From Chara braunii (lineage: Eukaryota; Streptophyta; Charophyceae; Charales; Characeae): a stretch of DNA of 64,000 bases. A program made the position numbers and the translations under genes. Within the stretch, counting starts at the first letter, position 1; every line of letters starts with the position of its first letter. Positions 21,545-33,419 of this stretch are shown here, one piece after another. The stretch spans positions 1,910,123 through 1,974,122 of the forward strand of contig BFEA01000175.1 in NCBI GenBank assembly GCA_003427395.1, given 5' to 3'. The notes under the pieces were generated by a model. That model saw only the letters and a list, made by a program, of their open reading frames with translations, was not told the origin of the DNA and searched no databases.

Positions 21545-21913
21545 TCAAATTCTGACTGCAAGCTCGATACACGTGTTCCACCAACGGACATGTAGACTAC
21601 GACTGGTACTACCTACATAAATATGCTTATACCATGACGATATGACATAGATCAGGGGACCACAACAATCACTATCACCGAGATTGGGAAGATCACCAAA
21701 AAGGTAATCAACTACTTTCGCCAAAAAATAAAATTTTTCATACGTGTTCAAGTAAAATAACAAACAATGACGACTTTGGTAATCAACTACTTTCGCCAAA
21801 AAATAAAATTTTTCATAAGTGTTCAAGTAAAATAACAAACAATTGACGACCTTACATCGAAGTGCGGTGGCAGATCGAGTGAAGATTAAAAGCAAGATCG
21901 TGCAAATTGTCAT
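21545..21913 (-). pseudogene. Possible GIY-YIG nuclease remnant
   Basis: The 122-codon frame ends in ...GPLIYVISSWYKHIYVGST followed by SRSLHVRWW. The pattern GxIY-x8-YVGST-x-SL-x2-RW matches the first half of the GIY-YIG nuclease fold, including the Arg after the second motif. The downstream Glu and Asn motifs are not found, and the frame stops shortly after. Its upstream part includes a duplicated 25-residue segment created by the 75-bp tandem repeat. Family assignment rests on one motif only. Confidence 0.35.
21703..21852. repeat. 75-bp tandem duplication
   Basis: GGTAATCAACTACTTTCGCC starts at 21703 and 21778, with two or three differences. A third, weaker relative begins near 21980. Confidence 0.9.
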
Positions 21914-23559
21914 AGCTTAGCCATGTCCGGGATTAAACCTACGATGACTCATTCGAAAGTGCATTATCTTTGGAGTTCAGGAAATTTTCCATAAGTATTT
22001 AAGTACAATAACAACCAAATGAAATAAACAATTGACGACCTTATATCAAAGTTCAACAGAGTGAGCGAAAATTAAATTAAGAGCATACAAGTTGTCATAG
22101 CTTAGCCACATTCATGATCAAGCCTAGCGCATCATCTTTGCAGTTCTGCCTGAAGACTGCAGCATCCTCAGAAACATCGTGGGTTATGACCCATTGCGTG
22201 GATTCACCATAATTTTTATCAAATGACAATGCAACCCGTTTACGGACAATATTTTGCTTCGCTCTGTCCAAAGTATAATATTACCTCCCTCTTTTACGCA
22301 AATTTGATTGATTTCATTCATCTTCATTGACTTTAGTATTTTTCGGTTTCTCTTGATAAATATTTTTTTATTGTTAACATAAAGAATTTTTTCCTTTTTC
22401 CCATCTTCGGTGTTCTTTCTCTCACATTCTTCATTTACAACATTTATTCTTTTACAAAATATAGACGCGGATGTCCTCACTGGCTTTAACCTCACCAATT
22501 ATTGTCTCTACCTATCCACCGCTAATTCGGTTTGTTATTTTTTTCTTAATTCCTTTTTCACATTTTTAAAGTCTTGTTTCGCTTCTCTTCTTCTATTGAG
22601 TTCCTTCAACTACATAGACTTCAAAATTTATTTAAAGGGATAATGGTAAACATGACGGTGAACCAGTACACTGGGACCTTATTAAAGTTGTACAAACCCT
22701 TGTTATCTTTGGGTCAACGGGGTCGTCAAAACAATGTTACCATGCTTATTTATTGGACGAAGTGTTTTCTGCCCCCAAGAACCAACCTCATTGGCTGCTC
22801 GATCACAACCATCACATAACACAACGTTATCCTCCTACAACACATTTAACCGCCCGATGCAGTAGCACTGACCGTCAATCACTTCTTTAACTCATTTTGT
22901 TTTCACAACAGTTGGTCGACCACACTGAACTTGACTGGAGCACATGCACTTGAGCAGTACGCTTTTTGCTGTTGGAAGTCTTCGAGCTCTTGTTAAAACT
23001 TCTTCACCTGCGCAGATTTTTTGGAAGTGCCACCAGATGGCTTCAGACACAGTCTTTTAATAACTATCCATCATCTTCATCAACAATAATTAAAAATCTT
23101 CTCATTTTTTCATGTCCTATTATAGACATTTGTTTTTTTTTTTAACGTTTATCTCATTCTTCTTATTTCCTTTTCATTCAGTCTCTCTCCACATCTATAT
23201 CATACTGATCCTTCATCTTACCAAAAGTATATTCAATACAGTCCAATCTTCGACTATAGTACCCTCCACCACTGTCGTTAAAATGATTATACGACACAGT
23301 ATTGATCTTGACACCTACAGAAGCAGAGGGAAAACTGATCAAAGTTGAGCAAAAACAATAGTAAATCTCCTTTTAGAACATCATCGAGCAAAACGATTAC
23401 GATCTTCGGAGTTGAAACATGTTCGAACTAAAGCCAACGTCGAATTATGAGTCATATTGAAGGTTCATATCAGATATAGCATGAACACAAATTCACTCTA
23501 AACGTAATATAACATCCACGTAGGTTCCTTCGTGTAGTAAAATAATCAATTGGATGACT
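21914..23559. other. AT-rich spacer between inverted arms, no recognised gene
   Basis: Many short frames, none with a recognisable motif. T-rich tracts occur at 22540-22640 and 23100-23180. Confidence 0.4.
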
Positions 23560-23804
23560 AACAAACAATTACGAAACATTCATCGACTCTTCATGGACCA
23601 AGCAACGACTAATCGAGAAGATGAGCGTACGCAATGATAAAATAACATTATCCTAAACAAGACTTTGCAAAATAAAAATTTGATGGACACAATGGAAAAT
23701 ACGAAATAAATTGTATGGTGAAAGTCGATCGGTTTCGACTGATCGTCGCCAACATCTCTTCTGATGTCTTCAGTCACTTCAAAATCAGAGCGACTGATTT
23801 TTTT

Positions 23805-25845
23805 TTATACACGTACCAACGAGATAGGTAAAAACGTTAGAGCAAACGTAACTTCAAAGATCCATTAAAAAAAAATCAAATTCATTGTATTCAGACCACA
23901 AAACGTAAAAAACACGAAAGCTACTTTTCGAGAGACGTTTGAATTGAACTAATAATACCAAAGTATAAAAAAAAATAACACATTATTACATTCACCAGGA
24001 GACCAACAAGTGATAGTTCTGCCTTAAAAATTAAAAAAACAACTCATACAATTGAACAGGCATATAGTTTAAATTCACAAAAAAAAAAAAAAAAAAACTT
24101 TTCCTCTCGAACCGTATCGAACGGAAGTGAATAAAAAAACAGGCCAAAGACGAGCAAACAAAACAAGTCGAATAATTAGTCATATTCTAATTACCTGCGA
24201 TCAACTTTGATCACAAAAAAAACGACGACTTTATTCACCAGGTTTTCTTTACTCTAAACAATGGGCCTTCATACGTTGAGGTCGTATACAGATGATTGTG
24301 ACTATCAACCATTTATTACCATGACCAGACTTGAACGAGTTGTGTGCATATTAGGGACGGTAATTTAAGGGAAGGGGGAGAGACTCACTGCATAGGAACA
24401 TTTTAATCCCATCACCTACTTTGTGCAATGCAGCTATGCACATGGATTAAGTATCACCGTAGAAAAATCATTATCTGAATTGTCTTTCAGGATAGGAGAT
24501 GAACTATAGAGGTTTTTTGTTAGACTTACCATGTTCCACCTGAATAAACTATCACCACATAAAAATCATTATTTAAATTGTCTTTGAACATAGTATATGA
24601 ACTATAAAGGTTTTTGGTTAGAGTAACAATATTGCAAGCACATAAAAACCGGTGATGTCTTTGAGGTTTCGGTTGCGTTGTTTTTATTTGGCAAGGGTAG
24701 ATTATTTAATAAGGGTATAATTATTTCTCATTACTAAACCACTAATAAATTTTCCAACAGATTTTTCAAAATCGTAGTAAGTATATCGCCTCGATTGTCG
24801 AAAAGTGTTGGGATGTTGTTTTGCGGCATACTCATATAGGCAACATAAACATATTTATTAAGGGAAAACGAGCGTCACATGCAACTCATTTTTCCTTAAA
24901 TGGATATGTTTTGAAACAATGCCACAGTCCTTTCTAAGAGTCGAAACAACATGTATATCGTGACATTGACAAAATGGTTAAGAAACGTACAGACTGTTTA
25001 ACAAATAATGTCATATCAATCAAATTTAGGTAAATGGTATAGTAAAAATTGTTGTGCATTAATTTATCTTGTGAGGAATTCTTGGTCATCCACAAAGGAA
25101 ATATGAGGGATAATGGTAAATGCATCAAACATCAGGCGTATGTACACATATGCATGTACAGTTGAGGGTCTCTCCAACCGTGTCGCACAAAAGTTTATAA
25201 ACTCATTAAAAATTTTATTTTTTTAACTATTAAAACGTGTCAATTGTCACCTCATTCAAGTGCGTCAATTATACTTTATTGTCTCCCTCCAACAAAATAC
25301 ACTTCCACCAGTTACAATTTATTTATCCTTAAAGAGTCATTATCATCCTGAGAGGGTATATTTTTCTATATTTATAGATCAACTTGCGGTGATTGTAAAA
25401 CATTATGCCAAAGGTGGACCAAATGACAATGTTTCTTGTTCGGTCGTTGTTTAGAGCATTGATCCTTATCCGCATATACAATTAAAGAAACCTCTCACTC
25501 TCATCATGAAAGAGTAGGTAGCATACGTACAATTGAATTTCGTCGATCCAGTGAAATGCGACAACTATACCCCTTACGAACTCTCATTGCATTATAAAGG
25601 TTCACAAGGCGAAACCTATATCTTACGACGATTTGTCGCCATCAATTTTAGATATATTACTGCAAAATTGTTGACCTACATGTTTGTCTTCGAAGGGTTG
25701 TGTCAGAGGTAGTTCGACTGAAGACACTTATGGTACTTCGTAGGAGAGGGGGAATATGAGGCTAAATGCCTAAACTAAACTTCAACATGAATTGTCCGTT
25801 GGGGTGATGACGTCCCAAGGCAAGCGCCGTCAGTCGACGATGTTG
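23805..25845 (+). repeat. Right arm of the ~2-kb inverted repeat
   Basis: The mirror copy of 18980-21005. The arms are separated by about 2.8 kb. A short frame in this arm (25260-25454) and its counterpart in the other arm (19360-19704, minus) keep a shared C-terminal string KGGP(N/T)DNV, but both are otherwise uninformative. Its left flank (23560-23805) also matches 16290-16580 in direct orientation. Confidence 0.85.
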
Positions 25846-27343
25846 GATATCGAACCTTGCGAGATGTTCAATACGTGCATGATTAAAATAAACGTATTTT
25901 TTTTTTTTTTCCATAGTTTTTTTTTTATATGATACAAATGTCGAAATATATAATTGATGTGAATAAAATTATGCGTTTGAATGACAATATATTATTACGA
26001 TGGACTCTCAAGGACGTACCTTATAAACCATGTTTTTTTAAGATAAACCATAATAAGGAACAACTAGAAGGTCAATCATTTTTTTTTTTTTTTAATAAAA
26101 ATTCAAGGGTATTAACAATATAAGTTACGAGTGAGATAAGTCAATAAAAATTTTAACTTCCGATTATTTAAATTATAGTATACTTAGTATTTTAACGAGA
26201 AAATAGTAGAGGTAGGCATATCTCTTTTCTGACAAAATCCTTTACAACAAGGTCATTCCTCGATGTTTGTCCAGTATTACTTTGGGACGCTTCAAAGTTA
26301 CGTTTCAGCTACACATTCAACTTGCTGAGAGTTTGAGCCTCCACTCCCCCCGATATTCGAAAAATCACTTTCTAGTGAGTACAGAGAAGTCGACAACCGT
26401 CATCGACATAAAAAAATAAAAAGAACAATGAAGTGGATTTTCACAATTTTTCAGACGCATAAGAATGCTCAATAAACCACAAAATAAATCATTGAGGCAA
26501 TTTGCCGCCTTATTTTGCATTTTAGCACTGCCATAGTCCAAATCAGTTCATGCAAGGAAAACATGGTATAATTTTAATGTTTTTTTTTACACTCGTAATA
26601 ATGACTAAAGAAAATAAAGTTTATAGATTTGTGCGCTTCCTTTCAAAATATACTAAAAAACATAAAATAAAATTTTTAGAACTACGATAATATTCATACA
26701 TAAAACTGTTATTTCCCCCCCCCCTCATTTTTTATATGAATGTACTATTGTAAGCTTAATCAAGTGTTGTTACTGACCTTCCGAAATTTAAAACGGCGGA
26801 GGGAGGAGCGGTGACTTTGGTTCTTCCATATTTTATATCTCAATTCACTAGTAGTTATTATCATTTATTATTTTACTCTCGCATTTTGATGTGTTTCTCT
26901 TACGATAATATATTTTTCACTAACCGACATATTCAACTTTTATATGTTGAGATTCATGTTGTAGACTGTTCATACTTTACTTTTGCAAGTGTAAAGTTTC
27001 AGTAACAAAATTATAAGTATTGTTTGCCTTAATAATTGTATGTTCATACTTACTTCTGCAAGTGTAAAATTTCAATAAAAAATTATGAGTATCACCTGCC
27101 TTAATCATTGTATAAAAAAAAATTATAACTGTACATGTGATATAAATGCAAACATAATTTATTCTCTAAGGGAGTGAACATATTTGTCTCATCCACTTTG
27201 TTCCTTATATTCCCAAACCTCACTCAACGAGAAAAAATTTCATTCATTATCAATTCACCAAATCCCTATGAAGGTTAATCAAGACATTCATAACATTTAA
27301 TGGTTTTCGACATAAATCCCCCTATATATATATATTTATATAT
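25846..27343. other. AT-rich DNA without recognised genes
   Basis: Homopolymer runs and stop-dense frames. A direct repeat of about 95 bp is seen at 26965-27110 (ACTT-TGCAAGTGTAAA-TTCA). Confidence 0.4.
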
Positions 27344-27820
27344 AGGGTTACCTGATTGAACGTTCGGGGGGCCCCGGGCTGGCCCCGAAACATTTGGGCG
27401 TTCAGGGTCCCGTTCAGGGGCCGAACACCTCCAGGTTTGGACCCCGCCAAAAATAATTTCGGGACCTAAAAATAAGTTTTGTTTTCTGAATTTGTTTTTA
27501 TGATTTCTCTTTGATGTCATCTACATGCCTACGAATTTTGAAGCCATTCCGCTATGTCAAAAAAACATTAAAAATCGTCAAAGATGGGGGTGTCAAAACG
27601 TGCTTGCCCACTCACTATTTTGTTTTGTTTCACTTTTAACTTTTTGTTTTCACTTTATTTTGAGGCCTAAACAATTTTATTATTTTTTGAAACAATTTTA
27701 GTGAGTTATTGATTATGTAAACTACATATCTGTAAATTTTCAGGGCATTCGTCAATGCCGAACAATAATTAAAAATCGGCAAAGATGGAGGTGTCGAAAA
27801 GGTGCTGGCACACTCACTCT

Positions 27821-27867
<47 letters not shown>

Positions 27868-28108
27868 CATAGTGTTTATTTTCTGTATTTGATTTTTAAT
27901 TCAAATTTGGTAAGGAATTTGGATGTATTACCCTGACAAATGTTGTTTAGTTTATCTTTCTCCATAACATTTGTGTTTTTTTGGAATTGTTTGAAAACTT
28001 TTTTTTTTTTTTTTTTTTTTTTGGTCCGCGTTCGGCCCGAACGGCCGAACGCCTTCCGAAGGGGTCTCGTACGTTCGGGTGTTCGGCCCGTCCCGAACGC
28101 CAACAACC
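27344..28108. mobile_element. Element with GC-rich GTTCGG termini and T-tract
   Basis: The outer ends are AGGGTTACCTGATTGAACGT and ...CCCGAACGCCAACAACCCT. The GC-rich terminal blocks (repeated GTTCGG/CCGAAC) contrast sharply with the AT-rich interior. The interior has two related direct halves (AAAAATCG(T/G)CAAAGATGG(G/A)GGTGTC) and ends in a long T-run, like the MITEs at 1811 and 44253. No transposase. Confidence 0.65.
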
Positions 28109-28216
28109 CTCTCTCTCTCTCTATGTATATATATATATATATATAATCACAAACAAAACTGCCCGGTAAACAGTAGGCAGAGAGAGAGAAGAAGACAACA
28201 AACGAGGGGCTGTGAC

Positions 28217-28272
28217 AAACTGTTTCGTCGGAGTTTCACCGACTCATCAGGAGGCTGAACCCTCGACAGTCT
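28217..28272 (-). ncRNA. Hammerhead ribozyme, type III
   Basis: Read 28272 to 28217 on the minus strand. Stem III is AGACTGT with ACAGTTT. The cleavage triplet GTC is followed by a cut between 28265 and 28264. Stem I is GAGG-GTTCAG-CCTC. The core is CTGATGA, stem II is GTCGG-TGAAACT-CCGAC, and the second core segment is GAAA. All catalytic-core bases are present and all three stems pair. In plants such ribozymes sit in the LTRs of small non-autonomous retrozymes and process circular RNAs. No second intact copy lies within 1 kb, so this may be a solo LTR or decayed element. Confidence 0.93.
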
Positions 28273-28864
28273 GCAGAATCCCCTCACTGATTACACTGTA
28301 AATGATAATCTACCTTAACCAAAATCATATATATATATATATATATATTTTTTCTTATAAGACAAGAGTGTCGAGGCAAGTAAGGATTAAATTAGCAAAC
28401 TAACGTGTCTAAATAATTTATTTTCTAATGATTCTATAACTCAATAAAACCTACAAAAATAACTTTACTATAAAGAAATGCATTTATTATATTTACTCGG
28501 ACTCACCTCCTTTGAACGGTTTATTGTTCACATTTCTTCTCCTCTTGCTTAATCTATTTACAGTCTAACCTTGAGCGTATAAGATTATGGTGGATTAAAA
28601 ACGGTACCAAAAATACTTAGCATCTATGCTGGCACTGAGCAAACTCACAAGCATACTTATGAAAAAATATAGTTTTATGCTTTCCTCAACAATTTATACG
28701 GTCACCAACTATTTTTGTCACTTAGTTTTCATTTGCATCAGGTTTTTTTATACCCTGTTCAATAGCAAGCAGAATGGTGGTCAAACCGAACTCTGTAGTA
28801 CAAGTTATTTCATACCGGAACAAGTTATTAAATCAAAATAGTAATATTATAATATGGTCAAATT

Positions 28865-29015
28865 GATTATTATTATACGAGTCATTGATAGCCGAACAAA
28901 CACCACGATGACGATTGTGGATGACTGGCGATGGTGGGTCATAGTGGCGTTGTAGATACGGTGAAGCGAAGAGGGTAACGACATGAACACAACTGCTGTC
29001 CACGACACCCCTCCA

Positions 29016-29066
<51 letters not shown>

Positions 29067-29220
29067 AAAAAAAAAAAAAAGTTTTATATTATAATTATAC
29101 GAGTTATTGGTAGCCGCACAAGCACCACGATGGCGATTGTGGATGACTAGCGATGGTGGGCGATAGTGACACCGACGATACGGTGAAATAAAGAGGGTGG
29201 CGACCGCCCCTCCAACACAC
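28865..29220. repeat. Direct duplication separated by (GA)n(A)n
   Basis: A ~150-bp unit (CACCACGATG-CGATTGTGGATGACT...) occurs at about 28865-29018 and 29086-29215. Between them is a GA run of about 44 bp at 29019-29062 and an A-run. The second copy ends in a CA microsatellite. Confidence 0.85.
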
Positions 29221-29664
29221 ACATACACACACACACACACAGGCAAAGAGATACGTTTTCTCACACCTTCCCCGCCCCCTATTAAAAGAGGACGACCACC
29301 CACCTCCACGCTGCCGCTGTGAGATGCGAAAGATGGATGACTTGCTACTTTCAAATGCCGCCAAAGACGGATCCGATAACATTATACCGGCAACCTGAAG
29401 AATGTTTTCTTTATTTGTTTTTTCATTGTTTTTATTTGTATTTCGTTTTTTTTTTCCATTCCTATTTTTCTTTTTTCATTTCGTTTCTTTTTTTTAAAGG
29501 GGCCGCCTTTTTCGATGTTGAAAAAAAAAACATTGTGGATACTATTCGCACCACGCATGATATGGTCATGGTCGGCCTCTCCTTTTTCATTTGACGCGCG
29601 CCAAACAATGATTGACTATCGGTTTATTTTCACGGGACAATGGTCTGGGGCCCCCTCAGGTCTG

Positions 29665-29735
29665 TCAATCTCAGGCCAATAAGTCATAACTTCATACTTG
29701 CAAAACATGCGTTCTACCACTTGAACTACACCCTC
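29665..29735 (-). pseudogene. tRNA-Ala(UGC)-like remnant
   Basis: It begins GAGGGTGTAGTTCAAGTGGT, a typical acceptor plus D-arm, then AGAACGCATGTTTTGCAAG with TGC in the anticodon position. The T-arm is not recognisable. It lies 8 bp downstream of the tRNA-Ser on the same strand. Confidence 0.5.
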
Positions 29736-29742
29736 GACAGAA

Positions 29743-29830
29743 CGAAGGAAATGAGATTTGACCCCATGATACAATCTTGTTGTATGTTGATTTAGCAAAC
29801 CAATGCCTTCAGCCACTCAGCCACACCTCC
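29743..29830 (-). tRNA. trnS: tRNA-Ser(GCU), plant-mitochondrial type (likely nuclear copy)
   Basis: Read from 29830: acceptor GGAGGTG, D-arm GGCTGAGTGGCTGAAGGC, anticodon arm around TTGGTTTGCTAAATC with anticodon GCT, a long variable arm ACATACAACAAGATTGTA, and a T-arm with GTCAAAT. The pattern and long variable arm match plant mitochondrial trnS(GCU). The 3' acceptor strand TTCCTTC and the T-arm show mispairs, so this copy is decaying and is probably a nuclear insertion of mitochondrial DNA. Confidence 0.8.
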
Positions 29831-29831
29831 C

Positions 29832-29925
29832 GAGAAAAACGGGATTTGAACCCGCGACTTTTAGAGTGACACCCTAGAGACCCCGACCTGCAAGGCCAGG
29901 AAGGCCAAATTTATGACCACGAGGG
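29832..29925 (-). pseudogene. Third tRNA-like remnant (T-arm only certain)
   Basis: GCGGGTTCAAATCCCGT is a perfect T-arm, directly followed by a 3'-acceptor-like TTTTCTCG and then the tRNA-Ser. I cannot fold a convincing anticodon arm, so identity is left open. Confidence 0.4.
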
Positions 29926-30889
29926 TAGTTATGGTTTAAATGTCACTTATTTTTGTTTCATAACTTTTCACCCTTTTTTGTCTACATATAGACTTACACA
30001 ATCTCTACATAAATAAGGTACAACTCAACAACGTAAGTAAGTAAGACAAAAATGGTTGGAGAGCGTAAAGGTGAAAAAGGGTGAGCGTAAGCATAAGGCT
30101 AAATTGTTTAAATTGTTTTATTATTATCATATGTTTAGTTTGTGTTTATAGGTTAGTAAAATGACTCTTTTGTACCACCTAAAGAATGCCGTTTTAATCA
30201 ATTTATGCTCGTTTAGGCTTTGATGAGGTATTTCAATTGTTCATAGCTTCTATGCCTTTGATTTGAGTTCTCAACTTTATTTCTTGACGTTGGTTAGAAT
30301 ATTCAAAAAAAAGAAAGGAGTTTTTCCCTTTGTGTTCTTTGAAAGGTTATGGGAATAAGTTCATTTTTTATACATGATTGAATTTTAAAAGATATATGTT
30401 TTTCTTTGGGTTTCTATTTTATTAGGATGACTGAAACCCTACTTAAAATGAACGCGCAACGTATGTCAAACTCCTAAGAACTCAGTGTTAACGGGATCAG
30501 TCTTCTAAAGGGAGTTGAGTCTCTCTCAAATACAGTCAAGTTATAATGCGTTTTTCATTTACAAACAGGTTTGAGGTCCTTGTCTAACACGAGAATTCAC
30601 CTCACCGGTGGTTGCTTGTCACCACTACCAATATTGAAAGCAGACGACGTGGAGGCTAAGCGACTACAATTTCAACCGCTCTACAAATTCAACCGCTCTG
30701 GATTGAGAGAACTAAAGTATCACGATCTATAATTTTTAAGACACCCTGGATCACGATAATTTTGTGATCCATGATTTTTCAACCGCTCCGAAATCAAGTG
30801 CATCGGTCCCGCATATGGACCCTTTCGGCCGCATCACGCAAAATTTTGACAGTTGGGACATATAGTTTTTTTGGAGTGGTACCGCTCCG

Positions 30890-31200
30890 ACCGAGTGCAC
30901 CAGTTATACCTATCGTGAACCCCTATGACATGATACGATCATGCAAGGTACAACTTACCTCTATCCAAGGAACTGTCACTATCCTTAGGTAGGTGTATCC
31001 CCGACGAGTGACCAAACTAAACTTTCGTAAGCAATCGTAGTGGTGACCCAACCGAGTGCATTTCTCGTTCCGTATAGCATAGAGGTTACGTGTTGTTAAC
31101 GCCCGAATTGTACCCGTGCGTGAATCAACGTTTGGGGAGTTGATTTCCCAAGCGCGACCCTACGCCGGTCGACTAGGATGACCAGTCTGACCACATCATA
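30890..31200. repeat. Diverged copy of block A
   Basis: Shares with 33.6 and 37.8 kb, in order: GTGC-CCAG-T-TAC, TATCC--AGGTAGG, TCGTTC(C/G)-GTAT/GTAG-ATAG, TTAACGCC and GG-CGACTAGGA. No coding frame. The flanks (29.93-30.89 and 31.2-32.44 kb) show nothing recognisable. Confidence 0.65.
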
Positions 31201-32439
31201 CTTTCCATAAAAAAAATAAGAACTTCGATTGGTATTCGTGCCGAGTCCCTTTTCTTCTATTCAACCCATAACCGTTTCGATGTTTGACCACTCGATCGTT
31301 GCCCGTGAAGTTTAGCATAAGTAGCACAGTGACGTTAACGTTATCATGACGATCAATCATGTGTCAAAATGCGAGCGCTCAATATGGCGGCGCACCATGT
31401 AGTGCTCATAACCACGCGACCCTCAGTGGTTTCAAGGGTCACATTCGACACTAAAGTATCGGCTGACACGCGTCTTGAGGGGTTATTCCTATGACATTAA
31501 ACAATCGTGGACGCGGTTGCACATCCTACCCTCTTCTGGACCATGCGCAAAAGAGTGGTAGGAAAACTACGACATTTAGGGGTGGTGGAACGCCCTCCAA
31601 TCGGAGAGTAAAGTCATACCTTCGGAGCCCTTCAAACAACTCAAGGGGTTTGACTTTCACAGTTGCCATATACTTTAATGTCCAACTATGAAAATAAACA
31701 AGTATGACTTTACAAATGTATCATCTTGGATTTGAACTACTTACCGATTCAATACTAGAACACCCTTACACCATGTTATCGACTCTCTTGGTTGAGTAAG
31801 GAAAAATTGGTAAATCCTTAAGGTAGAAAGGGGTTGTGTGACATCAACTAATCACTCTTACAGTCATTAATGTGGCTTGTCCATCAACACTTTCATAATC
31901 ATAAACAATCACCAAGAAATAATCCAAAATCTTTCACGCATACCAGTGATCACACACTAACGGAGTCAACTTTACCACTTTTTGCGACTCACACCCCGCC
32001 TTACATACACAAACCCTTACCTTCTTTCGCCATCCCATAACAAAGATACTCGATCTTTTAAAAATTAAAAATTTATTTAACAATATGGATGAAAATTCCA
32101 AGAAACATATAAAAACCACGCAGCTAAGGTACTCGGTTGACATGCAATGACAAGTAGAGTTGTGACGTATACTGATGTGTTATCAAATGATAACAAAAAA
32201 TTCATGATCCTTGATGGACCAGACTGAAACTAATCGAGTCTTCAATTAAGCGCAGACATGCATCACAATACATCCCAAACAACAATGCTTCGCTTAAAAA
32301 TGAATGGAGAGTATACTTTGTATCGTACTTTTTACTAATTTTCTCCTTACCTCTTCCTAATCGGTATTAGAGATTACTGAAAATTTCGACAACATATCTC
32401 CTAGATAGAGTGAAATGACAAAATTTTTATAATCAATAA

Positions 32440-32740
32440 TTCACCTTGCTCCTCAACTTTCCACAAAATTTGGCAACATTTCCTTTATAAAAGTGGACAA
32501 CCTAAATTTCTCTAACAAATACACGTTTTTGTTCAACTCATCGAATTTGTACAAAACTTGGTAGCACTTACTCTAGGAAAGTGAGCTTCCAAAATTTTTA
32601 CTAAGTCAAAAATGGGATTAAACATACACTTGACTCTGCAAAATTCAACTAACCCCTCCGAATTAGTAAAAAAAATTGCAACACTTCCTCTAGGAAAGTG
32701 AAATACTAAAATTTTTATTGAGTCAAATAAAAAAAAAAAA
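32440..32740. repeat. Diverged ~120-bp tandem repeat
   Basis: The core CTCTAGGAAAGTGA--T-C-AAAATTTTTA is clear at 32571-32605 and 32691-32722, with a weaker relative near 32485. The spacing is about 120 bp. Confidence 0.6.
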
Positions 32741-33419
32741 TGCAAATAGATTTGAGATAACATCTAACACTTAAACTGCTTGTCAAATTTCGAGATAACC
32801 TGCATGACGTACCATGAGTTAATTATAAATATGCCCCTCAGTAAGGTCTATGCAACTTTATCCAAAATTTCTCTTTCCATCCATTACTATCGTATTTATC
32901 GCTCCAACACTCGGTGAGCACCTAAGTAACTACCAATTAAAAAACGACCCCCAAGAGACAAACTCATGTATCACACAAATAAGCAAGGTTGCCTGTTGTC
33001 TGATGGGAAAACGTCTCCCGCAGACGTCTCAGGGAGACAGTCAGGAGGGAGTTGTCCAAGATTCTGGACAACGTTTTTTTTACAAAAAATAATAATTAAA
33101 ATAAACGAGGGAGGTTTGCGTACCTCTAAGGGACCTCCCCTAAAAAAATCCAGGTTGTTTTGATAAAAAACACGAAAATTTTAAAAATAGTGTGCGAGGT
33201 GTGATGGTGGGGTGTGGGGGGGTCGATTGCTTGGGGAGTTCAAATGGAGGGCCCACTGCTGCAGTCAGCAACTGCTGCACATGCAGCGATCGCAACTGCT
33301 TCGTCTGACGCAGCGTGTGAACCATCCGCTCGGGTATATGTAACAGTTGCAGTGGCAGCGACATCCGTGCACACACACACATTTTATCCACACAGAAACA
33401 CACAAACTGACACACACGT

